Source: Mycobacterium colombiense (lineage in GTDB: Bacteria > Actinomycetota > Actinomycetes > Mycobacteriales > Mycobacteriaceae). Taken from it: a stretch of 64,000 nucleotides of DNA. A program made the translations under genes and the position numbers. The notes beneath the pieces were generated by a model, which did not search any database, was not told where the DNA came from, and was given only the letters and a program-made list of their open reading frames with translations. Positions within the stretch are counted from its first letter, which is position 1; every line of letters begins with the position of its first letter. The stretch lies in the NCBI RefSeq assembly GCF_001953985.1, contig NZ_MBEI01000030.1, positions 58,976-122,975 on the forward strand, read 5' to 3'. Below, one piece after another: positions 10,054 to 19,525 of the stretch.

Positions 10054-11278
10054 AGGGGGTGTACGGGTAGTCGGTGATCGGCGCGTAGCCGTCTTCGGTG
10101 ATCACCACGATCTCCTCACTGCGGTAGCCTCCGGTGCCGTCCTCCCACACCACGGGTTCCAGCACGAGAACCATGCCGGGCGGGAAGACGAAGTTGTCGT
10201 CGAACTCCTCGCCGAGATCCGTACCGATCATCGGCGCCTCGGCGGGATAGGTGCCGATGCCGTGGCCCAGATAGAAATGCGGGAGCCACGGTTTGCGACC
10301 GCCGTTGGCGCCGATCGCCGCGCGCGCCAGGTCGCCTGAGGTCACGCCGGCTTTGGTGACCGCGAGCACGGCGTCCAAAATGGTGCGCCACTGCCGGAAT
10401 TGGTCTTGCTGTCGTGGCGTGGGAGCTTCGCCGACCACCCAGGTGCGGCCGAAGTCGGAGCAGTATCCGTGGTAGGTGATGCTGATGTCGGTCCACAGCA
10501 CGTCGCCGGCCGCCAGTTCCCGATCGGTGGGCAGCAGCGGCAGCGCGAGATCGCCGTGCGTCGTCCACACTCCGGCTTCCCGCGAGCTCGGCATCACCTG
10601 CCAGATGGCCTCCAGCATGTTGGTGGTGGCGCCCAGCTCGAACGCGCGACGCACGAACGTGGCCGACAGATCGATCTGACGCACGCCGGGTTTCAGCGCC
10701 TGCTGCACGTCGATGATCGCCCGTTCGGTGATGCGGGCCGCCCGACGCAGACAAGACAACTCGTCCCGGGTCTTCACCAGTTGCGCGGCGCCCAGCACGA
10801 TCGCCGCGTCGGTCGGCGCACCCGCGGGAAAGAGCTTGGCCGCCGCCCGCCGCATCGCACCGGTGAGTTCGTCGACGGCGACGTTGGCCCCTGGCGGGAC
10901 GATCCCCGCCAGCTTCCGTGCGAAATCCTCGACACCATGGTCGAATTCGAGGTAGGCCGGACCGTGCAGATGGTCGTCGGGCACGGGATACTCCGCGGAT
11001 GCCCCGCCGCGGAACGGCATGAACAGGTGCGGATGCACGTCGTCGGCGAGCACGACGGCCACCGGGCGCTCCACGTGTGACAGGCCGGCGTCCAGGAGCG
11101 GCCAGCTGGCACCGGTCGCGTAGCTGACGTAGCCGTTCATCAGCAGGATCAGGGTGTCGACACCGTGTTCGGCCATGGCCGATCGCAGCCGCGCGCCGAT
11201 CTCGATGCGCATGCGCGCCCAGTCCGGCTCGTCGGGGATGTCGAGCACGGAGGCGCGGGCAGTAACCGAATTCGTCAT
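10043..11278 (-). CDS. M24 family metallopeptidase (Xaa-Pro dipeptidase-like)
   Basis: 411 residues. All five ligands of the dinuclear metal site are present: Asp264 (LWTDIS), Asp275 (CSDFGRT), His339 (LGHGIG), Glu374 (LEPVV) and Glu388 (RSEEI). The family cleaves Xaa-Pro bonds, or in relatives C-N bonds of creatine and DMSP. The ATG at 11278 forms an ATGA overlap with the amidohydrolase stop; the longer in-frame extension lies within that gene and is rejected. Paired with a degenerate paralogue just downstream. Natural substrate unknown; the neighbouring amidohydrolase and carboxylate reductase suggest a small amide or ester catabolite (inference). Confidence 0.9.
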   Translation of the reverse strand: MTNSVTARASVLDIPDEPDWARMRIEIGARLRSAMAEHGVDTLILLMNGYVSYATGASWPLLDAGLSHVERPVAVVLADDVHPHLFMPFRGGASAEYPVPDDHLHGPAYLEFDHGVEDFARKLAGIVPPGANVAVDELTGAMRRAAAKLFPAGAPTDAAIVLGAAQLVKTRDELSCLRRAARITERAIIDVQQALKPGVRQIDLSATFVRRAFELGATTNMLEAIWQVMPSSREAGVWTTHGDLALPLLPTDRELAAGDVLWTDISITYHGYCSDFGRTWVVGEAPTPRQQDQFRQWRTILDAVLAVTKAGVTSGDLARAAIGANGGRKPWLPHFYLGHGIGTYPAEAPMIGTDLGEEFDDNFVFPPGMVLVLEPVVWEDGTGGYRSEEIVVITEDGYAPITDYPYTPYGD

Positions 11279-12450
11279 GCGGGGATTCCCAGGAAGTTCC
11301 TGATGTTGCCGCCGACCACGCGAACGGCATCCTCGGGACCGACCGCGTCGACCACCGCGGCCAGCGACCGCTCCGAATAGCCGAAAGTGCTTTCGTTGTG
11401 CGGGTAATCGGACGACCACATCACCTTGTCGATACCGATCTCGTCGATCTGGCGCAGCCCCAACGGATCGACCATGAACGAGGCGCACATGTGCGTGTCC
11501 CAGTAATGCCGGACGTCACGTGCCGGCTGGTGGGCCAGCATGTGCCGATAGGATGCCAAAACGTGCTCGGCGTCCTGCAGGGCCGTCGGCACCCAGGCGA
11601 TGCCGCCTTCGAACCAGCCGATCCGCAGTCGCGGATGCCGGTCCAGGATGCCGCCGAAGATGTACTTGGAGAACATCTCCCGGAACGAGTCGATGTTGAC
11701 CATCATGGCCACCGCGACGCTGTTGACCTCGCTGGGGAACTTGGGCTGGCTCTCGCCGATGTGGTGGGTGACGGGTAGCCCGGCGTCCTCGATCTCGTCC
11801 CAGACCGCGCTCATCGCCGTGCTCGAATAGTCGATGGGCTGCCCGTCGCGATCGTTGCCGGGGCTGATTGGCATCAGAAATGTCGTGAGCCCCAACGCCT
11901 TCAGTTCTGCGAGCGTGCGCCGCGCCCCGGCCGGATCCCACCAGTTGATCAGCCCGACCCCGTAGCAATGGCCGTCGGAGCGCTCCTGAACGCCGGCGAT
12001 GTGCTCGTTGTAGACGCGAAAGATCCGCTCGCGAATCTCGTGGTCGGGGTGGTGGAACAGCGCGAGCACGGCGTTGGGGAAGGCAAGTTCCTTGTCGACC
12101 CCGTCCTCGGCGAGCTCGCGAACGCGGGCGTCGACGTTGTTGGTGGCCGCCCCGGCCAGGTCGTCGTATTGCATGAGCACCGCACTGAAATCGCCCACCA
12201 CCATCGATTGCCCGGGCGGGCCGAGCAGATACGCACCGTCCTCATACCAGATCCGGGGCGCCTGATCCTTCAGCTCGGGCGGAAAGCCTTCATAGAAGAT
12301 GTCGTCGGCCACCGAGATGTGGTTGTCGGCGGAGAACACCTCGGTACCCGCAGGCAGGCCGGTGCTGAACTCCGCCGCGTGACCGCGCCGGTCCTTGGGC
12401 GCACCGATCACGCCTTCGGGGTAAAGCATTTGGACTGGGCTGGACATCAT
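11275..12450 (-). CDS. Amidohydrolase family 2 (TIM-barrel metal hydrolase)
   Basis: 391 residues of the amidohydrolase-related/ACMSD-like superfamily. The N-terminal metal motif appears as FSADNHIS, which keeps D-x-H but has Ile-Ser instead of a second histidine. Later landmarks are THHIGES, RLRIGWFEGG and WSSDYPHNES, whose Asp is the usual last metal ligand. Family members hydrolyse C-N or C-O bonds or decarboxylate. The annotated start has two consecutive ATG codons (12450 and 12447); either could be used. It follows the carboxylic acid reductase by 30 bases and overlaps the M24 gene by four. Confidence 0.88.
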   Translation of the reverse strand: MMSSPVQMLYPEGVIGAPKDRRGHAAEFSTGLPAGTEVFSADNHISVADDIFYEGFPPELKDQAPRIWYEDGAYLLGPPGQSMVVGDFSAVLMQYDDLAGAATNNVDARVRELAEDGVDKELAFPNAVLALFHHPDHEIRERIFRVYNEHIAGVQERSDGHCYGVGLINWWDPAGARRTLAELKALGLTTFLMPISPGNDRDGQPIDYSSTAMSAVWDEIEDAGLPVTHHIGESQPKFPSEVNSVAVAMMVNIDSFREMFSKYIFGGILDRHPRLRIGWFEGGIAWVPTALQDAEHVLASYRHMLAHQPARDVRHYWDTHMCASFMVDPLGLRQIDEIGIDKVMWSSDYPHNESTFGYSERSLAAVVDAVGPEDAVRVVGGNIRNFLGIPA

Positions 12451-12480
12451 CGTCCCTTCGTTTTCCAGATCAGTTCGCGT

Positions 12481-15400
12481 TCAGCGGGTCAGCACACCGA
12501 TCCGCTGGAGATCGGCCAGGTATTTGTCGATCAGCTCCCTCGACACGTGGGGGATCGCGCGACCGGCGGCATGGACGGCGGCCCGGAACCGCTCTCCGGG
12601 CACCGGCGATCCTGACACCGCGGCCATGGGTTCACGGTAGACGTCGAGCACCGCCAGCACCGACTGTCCACGCTGATTCTCCGGGAGCGCGCGCATCGCC
12701 GTCTCGAACCGAGCGAGCCAGGCCGAGTAATCGTCGATCCTTTCGACCGGATATCCCGCCGCGACGATCCAGTCGACGAACGTGTCCAGCGAGATGGCGT
12801 CGTCGTGCGGATTGGTCGTGTTGTAGGTGTCGAAGCTGCTGCCGTGCTGTGGCCCGATCGCGGCGATCGCATCGGCCAGGAAGTCGACCGGCAGACCCTC
12901 GTAATGCGGGCGCCCGCCGCCACCCCGGTAGAACGAGCGCGGGGCGACTCCGGTGGTGACCAGGCTGAACAGCAACCGGGTGAAGATATCGGGCACGTTG
13001 AGCTGACCCGCGTAGCGGCTGTCGGCCAGGATCATGCCGGGCCGGAACACCGCAATGGGCAAGCCGCACAGGTCGTGTGCCTCGCGCATCAGAACCTCGC
13101 CCGCCCACTTGCTGATCCCGTAGCCGTTGGCGTAACCGTCGTCGACCGTGCAGCTGGGCACCGAGCGGCGGATGTCGGTGTCCTCGTCCACGAGCTGATG
13201 CGCGACGGCGCTGACGCCCATGGTGGAGACGTAGTGAATCGGCTTGAGCCGGCGCGTGATCGCCAGCCGGATGATTTCGGCGGTGCCCACCACGTTGGGC
13301 GCGAACAACTGGCGGTAGGGCAGCACATGATTGACGTGCGCCGCCGGGTGCACGATGAGATCGACCGTATCGACCAGGCGCCGCCATGTCGCCTCGTCCA
13401 GCCCGAACCTCGGCTCGCCGATGTCGCCCGCGACGACTTCGAGATGATCGGCAGCCAGGGCCCGGAAGCGTTCCAGCAGCGCGGTGTCCGAGCCCAGCAC
13501 CGCGTCGATCCGCTGCCGGGCCTGCGTGGCGTCGGCGCCCCGGGTCAGGCAGATCAGGGTGCCGCCCGATTCGGCGAGGCCCTCGAGCCATTCCATAGCG
13601 AGGAACCGGCCCAGGAAACCTGTTGCGCCGGTGAGCAAGACGGTACGAACCTCGGCCGTCGGCTGCGACAGCAACATCGCCGATTTCAGGATGTCGTCAT
13701 CGATGAATTTGTTCAGGGTCAGGTCCTCGGCGTGCACCTCGGTGGTGCCGGCGCCGTGCACGGATGCGTACGTGGGCCGGCCGGTGCCGGGGGCGCGCTG
13801 CCGTTCGATGTGGCCGGCGATGGTGAGCAGGTCTCCGGTCGGGTCGATCACCACGCCGACCGGAACCTCGAAGCCATAGATGTCGGCGAGCAGGGTCGAA
13901 AAGGTGAGCGCCGAAAGGGAATCGCCGCCCAGGTCGATGAACCTCGCCTCCGGGGACACGTCGGCCGCGGCCACGCCCAGAGTGGCCTGAACGGCTTTGG
14001 TGACGGTCGACAGCACCGGCTGATCGGCGCCGCCGGTGCGCAGGACGCGAAGCTGCCCGCGTTGGTTGTCGGCGATGCGCGCATAGAGCTCTTCCAGCCG
14101 GTCGCCATAGCGCGCTTTGAGCTTGGGCCGCAGGAACTTTCCGACGCCGGACAGCAAGCCGTTGGCCATGCTGAACGGCTCGGTCTCGATGAGGAATTCA
14201 CGGGGGAGCTCGTAGCCGTTGAGTTGGTTGTCGCGGGCGACCTGGCGCAGTGACTGGGCGATCGCGGACGGGTCGGCTCCGACGTCGGTCGGCACGACCA
14301 CGGCGAGCAGGAACGAGCGGGCGCTGTTGCCGTAGATGTAGATCTGATGGATCAGGGGGCTGGTCGAATACAGCGCCTCCAGGCGGGAGACCGCGACGAA
14401 CTCACCCTGGGCGAGCTTGATCACGTTGTTGCGGCGGTCGACGTAGCGCAGCCGGTCCGGGCCGACCTCGGCCATGATGTCGCCGGTCTTGTAGTAGCCG
14501 TCCTCGTCGAACATCGTGGCGGTCAGGTCGGGCCGGTTATAGTAGCCGGCCATGAAGCGTGCCGACTTGACCGCCAATTCCCCTCGCGGAAAAGGCTTGT
14601 CAGTTTTGAAGTAACCGAGCTCGGGGACGTCGAGAAGCTTGTAGTCGATGACCGGCGGGCGCAGCACATGCTCGTCGGCCACGATCATTCCGCCGGCGAT
14701 CTCGGTGGACGAATAGCCGATCAGCAGGTGCTGATCGAGCACCTCCTCCATGAACTCCTTGATCTCCGGCGACAACGCGGCCGAGCCGCAGCCCACCGCC
14801 AGCACGCGCCCGCCCAGGATCTCTTCCCGGATGGCCGTGGTGATCTGTGCGCCCGCGGCATCGGGGTCGGCGCCGGCCATCAGGGCGCGGTCCAGCTCGC
14901 GCTGGTAGTGGTGGAAGAACATCTCACACACCCGCGGCACCAGGCTCATCGAGGTGGGCCGCACCAGTGCCAGGTCTTCGAACAGGGTCGAGAGATCGCT
15001 CTTGGCGGCGAAATAGCTGGTGCCCCCGTTGGCCAGGGTCAGGATGACGTAGCCGTACCCGATCAGGTGGCTCATCGGCATGTAACTCAGGGTGATGACG
15101 GGCTGATCGGACTGCGCCAACCAGGTACCGATGCACAGGCTTTCGGTGAACATCGCGCCCTTGGGTGTGCCGGTGCTGCCCGACGTGTAGAACACCCATG
15201 CCAACGGGTCTTCGCCCTCCGGGGGGACGTGCAGGGGCGCGGGTGGCAGGACCGCACCATGGGTGGCGATGGCATCGATCGTCTCGATGGTCAGCGCACT
15301 GCCCGCCTCGGACAGCCGCGCGACCGCAGCCTCGAAGCCGGCCCGCTGGTCGTCGTCGCCCGGTTCGTAGTCGAAGACGATCAGGCGGCCCGGCGCGGTG

Positions 15401-15984
15401 CCCGCCAGCGTCGCCTCCACGGCGCTCGCGAGATTGTCGATGCCCACGGCCAGGATTCGCGGCCGGGTCTCGGCGAGGATCGGCGCGTGCTGTGCGGCCG
15501 GCGCGCTGGTCTGCAACGGCACCACCACCGCACCGAGGTGGATGCAGGCGCACTCGATGGCGGTGTAGTCGATGCTGGCGAATCCCAGCACGCAGACGAA
15601 GTCGCCCGCGCGAACCGGGTGGCGTTCGTGGTGATGCCAATCGGCGGCGGTGGCCTGCACGCGCGCCCACAGGTCGGCGTAGGTGATGGTCTCGAAGCGC
15701 GGCAGGAAGTGCAGCAGCGAACGCCCGGTTGCCGGGTCGGTGACCACCTCGCGAGCGCGGTGCGCGAGCGCCGGCCGACTGGCGTAGCCCTGCAGGACGG
15801 TCGCCATCACCTCGGCGATCCGCAACCCCGGTGCGCGTGCGGCGGCGGCGATTTCGTCGTCGGGCTTGGTATTGCGAAACTGTGCGTCGTCGGCGTACAA
15901 CCGCTCACGCCGGCGCGCCACCCGTTCCCACTGGTCCTGCTGTGCACCTGGATCTTTGACGTCACTGCGACCGACGAACGCCAT
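12481..15984 (-). CDS. car: Carboxylic acid reductase (CAR)
   Basis: 1167 residues, the standard length. It activates a carboxylate with ATP, loads it on a phosphopantetheine arm and reduces it to the aldehyde with NADPH. Adenylation domain: YTSGSTGTPKG at about residue 265, GYSSTEIAGG and KLAQGEFV. Carrier domain: the attachment serine is in LGGDSLSAL at about residue 690. Reductase domain: TGATGFLG at about residue 786 and the YxxxK motif YGISK at about 955. It needs a 4-phosphopantetheinyl transferase, not present in the window. The SDR and P450 just upstream could reduce or hydroxylate the product. The gene is mid-operon. Confidence 0.95.
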   Translation of the reverse strand: MAFVGRSDVKDPGAQQDQWERVARRRERLYADDAQFRNTKPDDEIAAAARAPGLRIAEVMATVLQGYASRPALAHRAREVVTDPATGRSLLHFLPRFETITYADLWARVQATAADWHHHERHPVRAGDFVCVLGFASIDYTAIECACIHLGAVVVPLQTSAPAAQHAPILAETRPRILAVGIDNLASAVEATLAGTAPGRLIVFDYEPGDDDQRAGFEAAVARLSEAGSALTIETIDAIATHGAVLPPAPLHVPPEGEDPLAWVFYTSGSTGTPKGAMFTESLCIGTWLAQSDQPVITLSYMPMSHLIGYGYVILTLANGGTSYFAAKSDLSTLFEDLALVRPTSMSLVPRVCEMFFHHYQRELDRALMAGADPDAAGAQITTAIREEILGGRVLAVGCGSAALSPEIKEFMEEVLDQHLLIGYSSTEIAGGMIVADEHVLRPPVIDYKLLDVPELGYFKTDKPFPRGELAVKSARFMAGYYNRPDLTATMFDEDGYYKTGDIMAEVGPDRLRYVDRRNNVIKLAQGEFVAVSRLEALYSTSPLIHQIYIYGNSARSFLLAVVVPTDVGADPSAIAQSLRQVARDNQLNGYELPREFLIETEPFSMANGLLSGVGKFLRPKLKARYGDRLEELYARIADNQRGQLRVLRTGGADQPVLSTVTKAVQATLGVAAADVSPEARFIDLGGDSLSALTFSTLLADIYGFEVPVGVVIDPTGDLLTIAGHIERQRAPGTGRPTYASVHGAGTTEVHAEDLTLNKFIDDDILKSAMLLSQPTAEVRTVLLTGATGFLGRFLAMEWLEGLAESGGTLICLTRGADATQARQRIDAVLGSDTALLERFRALAADHLEVVAGDIGEPRFGLDEATWRRLVDTVDLIVHPAAHVNHVLPYRQLFAPNVVGTAEIIRLAITRRLKPIHYVSTMGVSAVAHQLVDEDTDIRRSVPSCTVDDGYANGYGISKWAGEVLMREAHDLCGLPIAVFRPGMILADSRYAGQLNVPDIFTRLLFSLVTTGVAPRSFYRGGGGRPHYEGLPVDFLADAIAAIGPQHGSSFDTYNTTNPHDDAISLDTFVDWIVAAGYPVERIDDYSAWLARFETAMRALPENQRGQSVLAVLDVYREPMAAVSGSPVPGERFRAAVHAAGRAIPHVSRELIDKYLADLQRIGVLTR

Positions 15985-16003
15985 CTATCACCACTTTCTG
16001 ATG

Positions 16004-16951
16004 TCAGCCCGGATAGCCGACACCGGTGAGCTGTTCGGAGAGCTGCCACAGCTGTCGCATATCGGGCTCGCTGCGCGCCAGGCGGGGGAGCCCCGCGAAA
16101 GTGACTCCGCCCCTGACCGTTTCGTAGAAGCCGCGCGGTCCGTAATATTTGGCGCCCTGCGCATCCGGCGACACCGCGGCGTAGAGGGTGGGCTTGATGC
16201 CTTCGTCGATATCGAGCCACATGAACGGAAGCAGCCGCCACGTCAGCCGCGTCAGCCGGGCCTGCAACGTCGGTGTGGTGCGGCCGTACGACGCGCCGCT
16301 GAGCAGGTTCGTCTTCGTCAGGCCGGGATGGGCGGCGTTGGACATCAACCCCCACCCACCCGCGCGGCTGCGCCGATCCAATTCGATGGCGAACATCAGT
16401 TGCGCCAATTTGGCGACCCCGTAGGACTGCATGGCCTGGTAGCCGTGTTCCGCGTTGACGTCGCCGAAATCGATACTGCCCTGCGTGGCGGCGATGCTGC
16501 TGACCGTCACCACTCGTGCGGATTCCGCCGCCCGCAGCAGGCCCAGCAGCCGTACGGTCAACGCGAAGTGCCCTAAATGGTTTGTCCCGAACTGTAATTC
16601 GAAGCCGTCGCTGGTTTGCTGCCGTTGCGGCGGTGTCATGACGCCCGCGTTGTTGATCAGGATGTCGATTGGGCGACCTTCTGCGGTCAGCTCCTCGCTC
16701 AGCGCGGCGACGCTGGACAGCGACGAGAGGTCGAGCTGGGCGATGCTGAGCTTGGCCTCCGGCACCTCCCGGCGGATCTCGGCGATCGCCTGTTCGCCCT
16801 TGGCCCGGTCGCGGATCGCCATCACGACGTCGGCACCGGCGGCCGAGAGCCGCTTGGCCAACCCGAATCCCAAACCGCTGTTGGCCCCGGTCACTACGGC
16901 GAACCTGCCACGCAGATCTGGAACGTCCAGCGACAGATCGGGCTTCACCAT
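16004..16951 (-). CDS. SDR family oxidoreductase (retinol dehydrogenase/protochlorophyllide reductase-like)
   Basis: 315 residues. The cofactor motif is [15 protein letters not shown], followed by NNAGVM and the active site YGVAKLAQL. Placement of charged residues after strand 2 (AIRDRAKG) suggests NADP(H). Its ATG at 16951 lies 7 bases inside the P450 gene, and the carboxylic acid reductase starts 19 bases after its stop. An aldehyde/alcohol reductase working with the CAR product is the simplest reading (inference). Confidence 0.9.
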   Translation of the reverse strand: MVKPDLSLDVPDLRGRFAVVTGANSGLGFGLAKRLSAAGADVVMAIRDRAKGEQAIAEIRREVPEAKLSIAQLDLSSLSSVAALSEELTAEGRPIDILINNAGVMTPPQRQQTSDGFELQFGTNHLGHFALTVRLLGLLRAAESARVVTVSSIAATQGSIDFGDVNAEHGYQAMQSYGVAKLAQLMFAIELDRRSRAGGWGLMSNAAHPGLTKTNLLSGASYGRTTPTLQARLTRLTWRLLPFMWLDIDEGIKPTLYAAVSPDAQGAKYYGPRGFYETVRGGVTFAGLPRLARSEPDMRQLWQLSEQLTGVGYPG

Positions 16952-18168
16952 GTCACTGGCAGCTCGTAGAGGCCGTAGGCCAGTGCATCATGTTTGAACG
17001 GCAGATCATTCAGCGGCACGGCCAGCTGCAGTGTCGGAATGCGGCGCAGCAGCGTGGGCAACACGATCTGCAATTCCATGCGGGCCAGCTGCTGACCCAC
17101 ACATTGATGGCGACCGTAGCCGAACCCGACGTGCGGCCCGTCCTCGCGGAGCAGGTCCAGCCGGTCCGGGTTGGGGAACTGGCGGTCATCCCAGTTCGCC
17201 GGGGCGACGTCCAGAATGATGCCGTCGCCGGCACGGATGGTTTCGCCGCCAATCTCGATGTCCTCGACGGCGATTCGCCGCTGTCCGGTCTGGATGATGC
17301 TCAGGTAGCGCATCAGCTCTTCGACCGCCGTGGCGACGACCTTCGGGTCATCGGTGTCGCGCAGCAGCGCTCGTTGATCCGGGTGTTCGAGCAACGCCGC
17401 AATGCTCAGGCTGATCATGTTCGCGGTGGTCTCGTGGCCCGCGATCAGCACGCCGGTGGCTAATTGTGCGGCCTCGCGCACGCTGATCTCTTCGGCGTTG
17501 ACCCGCTCGGCCAGGTCGGATACGAGATCCTCTGACGGGCTTTGCATCTTGGTCCGAACCAGGTTGGCCAGGTACTTCGCCAACGAGGCGGCGCCCTGGG
17601 CGGTGTCCTCCTCGGTCGCGTAGCGGCCCATGCCGCGCTGTGCTTGGGTCTGGAAGAATTCCGCGTCCTCGTACGGCACGCCCAGCAGTTCGCTGATGAC
17701 CAGGGAGGGGACCGGCAGCGAGAGGGTGCTGACGATGTCGCCCGGCTTCGGGCCCGCCAGCAGGGCGTCGATGTGGTCGTCGGTGATCTTCTGTACCGCC
17801 GGCCGCAGCGCTTCAACTCGCTTGAACGTGAACGGTTTAGACAGCATCCGGCGGAACCGGGTGTGTTCTTCGGCGTCGGAGGTGAACACCGAGCGCGGGC
17901 GCTTGTGCACCGTGGCCAGCATGCCCGCGTTCCAGTGCGGATAGCCGGGCAGCCGGTCATCGACGCTGGTGCGGGAATCGGTGAACAGCGCGCGTATCGC
18001 GTCGTAGCCGTGGATGAGCCACGGCGTGCTGTCGTCCCAGATCCGGACCCTGCTCAGCTGCTTGTCGGCGTTGAGCTCCAATACCTTCGGAGGCGGGGCG
18101 AACGGGCAGCCTGGCGCCCGCGTCATCGGGAACTCCGGGATATCGGTGGCGGTGGATCGTTCGGTCAT
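16945..18168 (-). CDS. Cytochrome P450 (CYP105-like)
   Basis: 407 residues. The heme loop [10 protein letters not shown] has the Cys ligand near residue 356; the I-helix motif is [11 protein letters not shown], and the ExxR helix is VEELMRYL. The N-terminal [14 protein letters not shown] and the ERRPRS-like B-C region resemble actinobacterial CYP105 proteins, which oxidise diverse small molecules; the family assignment is by eye. ATG at 18168 overlaps the TetR stop in an ATGA junction; upstream extension lies in the TetR gene. The overlap with the SDR (7 bases) indicates a polycistronic unit. Confidence 0.92.
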   Translation of the reverse strand: MTERSTATDIPEFPMTRAPGCPFAPPPKVLELNADKQLSRVRIWDDSTPWLIHGYDAIRALFTDSRTSVDDRLPGYPHWNAGMLATVHKRPRSVFTSDAEEHTRFRRMLSKPFTFKRVEALRPAVQKITDDHIDALLAGPKPGDIVSTLSLPVPSLVISELLGVPYEDAEFFQTQAQRGMGRYATEEDTAQGAASLAKYLANLVRTKMQSPSEDLVSDLAERVNAEEISVREAAQLATGVLIAGHETTANMISLSIAALLEHPDQRALLRDTDDPKVVATAVEELMRYLSIIQTGQRRIAVEDIEIGGETIRAGDGIILDVAPANWDDRQFPNPDRLDLLREDGPHVGFGYGRHQCVGQQLARMELQIVLPTLLRRIPTLQLAVPLNDLPFKHDALAYGLYELPVTW

Positions 18169-18872
18169 CGTGCTCCTCGGTTGTCGGCCTGCCCGGCCGT
18201 CTGTGTCGGCTGGCCGCCGGCCGCGCCGACGTGAACCGGTGCGCGCCACAGGCCGACGATCGCGTCGACCAGCCCTTCGCCGGCTACCGGCCACGCGGAA
18301 CGCGACCGCGGTCCGTGTTCGGCCAGCGCGCCTTCGTGTTCCGCGCAGGTGTGCATGAGCAGGTTGCGCACCATCACCATCCGTTCCGAACGCACCCGCT
18401 TGGGCAGCTCCGGCAGGCAGCGGTTGATGCCGTCGAGCGTCTGCACCAGCAACGGCGACGCCAGCGCATCTTTGGTGACCACATGGCGGTAGGTCGGATC
18501 GGCCATGGCCTGCGCGGCGAATCGGGCGTACCACGTCGGGGCGCCGAGCGCGGACAGGTGATCGGTCAACGGGCGCACCAGGGCGCCGACCCAGTCGCGT
18601 AGCTCGGTCGAATCGCCGATGGCGGCCAGCATCTGGGCGCGCAGCTCCTCGATCGGCTCGCGATGTTTGCTTTCGATCGCGCGCAGCAGGTCGACCCTGG
18701 TGCCGAAGTGGTAGCACGCCGCGGCGTTGTTGCCCTGGCCTGCCGCTTCGCTGATCTGCCGGTTGGACACGGCGTACATGCCACGTTCGGCGAAAAGCAC
18801 TTCGGCGGCCGACAAGATCGCCTCGCGGGTGCCCGTCGACCTGTCGGAGCGAGCGGCCCGTTCGGCAGTCAT
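18165..18872 (-). CDS. TetR family regulator of the P450-CAR operon
   Basis: About 235 residues. The N-terminal helix-turn-helix covers TREAILSAAEVLFAERG and SNRQISEAAGQ, with NNAAACYHFGT as the recognition helix region. The ATG at 18872 is preferred; a longer reading would need a TTG at 18911 and adds a segment that does not look like the family. It is the first gene of a seven-gene - strand operon and overlaps the P450 start, so it probably controls the P450/SDR/CAR/amidohydrolase/M24 genes and itself. The C-terminal ligand domain gives no hint of the inducer. Confidence 0.88.
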   Translation of the reverse strand: MTAERAARSDRSTGTREAILSAAEVLFAERGMYAVSNRQISEAAGQGNNAAACYHFGTRVDLLRAIESKHREPIEELRAQMLAAIGDSTELRDWVGALVRPLTDHLSALGAPTWYARFAAQAMADPTYRHVVTKDALASPLLVQTLDGINRCLPELPKRVRSERMVMVRNLLMHTCAEHEGALAEHGPRSRSAWPVAGEGLVDAIVGLWRAPVHVGAAGGQPTQTAGQADNRGAR

Positions 18873-19016
18873 CGCCTCAGTGAACACCTCGCGCCGGGTT
18901 AAATCAAGCAATTTATTTATCCCGGCGGGTCGCGCTCGGCTGTTCGCCGAAACCTCGGTTCGTCAACGGCATTTCATCGCCGAGACGCCCTCGTCCGGCG
19001 CCCAGCGAATACAGTC
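18873..19016. promoter_or_regulatory. Divergent promoter region between TetR operon and nitroreductase gene
   Basis: The 144-base gap between divergent genes carries a markedly AT-rich block around 18897-18921. It contains a 5-bp inverted repeat, TAAAT at 18900-18904 and ATTTA at 18911-18915 with a 6-base spacer. This is where a TetR autoregulatory operator and the operon promoter would be expected. The palindrome is short, so the assignment is tentative. Confidence 0.35.
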
Positions 19017-19496
19017 ATGCCCATGAATCCGCTGCAGCGGCTGGCGCGCAACCCGACGGCCTACCGCGTGCTGGTCCTGAACGGTCACCAGATCGTGGAG
19101 GGCCTCGAATCCCTGCTCCGGTTCCTGACCAGTGGACGGCTCGGCGCGCTGGATCTGGCCGGCCTGCCCAATGTGCGGATCACCATCTCGGGCCGCAAGA
19201 CCGGTCTCGCCCGCAGCGCGACCGTGCAGTACGTATCCTTTCGCGACGGCCTGCTGTTGATCGGATCGAACTGGGGACGCGTGCGCCACCCCTCCTGGTC
19301 GGCGAATCTGAAAGCGGCGCAACGGGTCACCGTGCGCCGTCGCGGCCACCGGTTCGTGGCATCGGTGCGGCTGCTCCGTGGCGCGGAGCGCGACGAAGCG
19401 TGGACCAAGGCGCTGGCGTCCTGGCCGAATTATCGCCTCGCACAGGAACGCGCCGGCGCGCGCCGGTTTCGGCTGTTTCTGCTCACGCCCGCCTGA
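19017..19496 (+). CDS. Nitroreductase/deazaflavin-dependent (F420) oxidoreductase, Ddn-like
   Basis: 159 residues, the usual size for the mycobacterial Ddn-type split-barrel family. Characteristic stretch: ITISGRKTGLARSATVQYV, then GLLLIGSNWGRVRHPSW and NLKAAQRVTVRRRG, matching the F420-binding barrel layout. These enzymes use reduced F420 to reduce quinones or other acceptors. Two ATG codons (19017 and 19023) are in frame near the start. It stands alone, divergent from the TetR-led operon and convergent with the lipoprotein gene. Confidence 0.87.
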   Translation: MPMNPLQRLARNPTAYRVLVLNGHQIVEGLESLLRFLTSGRLGALDLAGLPNVRITISGRKTGLARSATVQYVSFRDGLLLIGSNWGRVRHPSWSANLKAAQRVTVRRRGHRFVASVRLLRGAERDEAWTKALASWPNYRLAQERAGARRFRLFLLTPA

Positions 19497-19503
19497 GTTT
19501 CCC

Positions 19504-19525
19504 GGCGGCCGGGTAGTTAGCCGCC
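19504..19525. terminator. Possible small hairpin between convergent genes
   Basis: GGCGGC (19504-19509) and GCCGCC (19520-19525) can pair around a 10-base loop between the nitroreductase stop and the lipoprotein stop. There is no U-tract. A weak candidate for a bidirectional terminator. Confidence 0.3.

Noticed and set aside
10043..11488. Longer M24 protein of 481 residues
   Set aside because: The first 70 residues are the out-of-frame shadow of the amidohydrolase gene; the ATGA junction gives the true start.
14347..16029. 560-codon + strand open frame
   Set aside because: Lies antisense to the carboxylic acid reductase, whose domains and motifs are unambiguous.
18873..18911. Longer TetR reading from a TTG at 18911
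   Set aside because: Adds 13 atypical residues and lacks a ribosome site; the ATG at 18872 fits the family.
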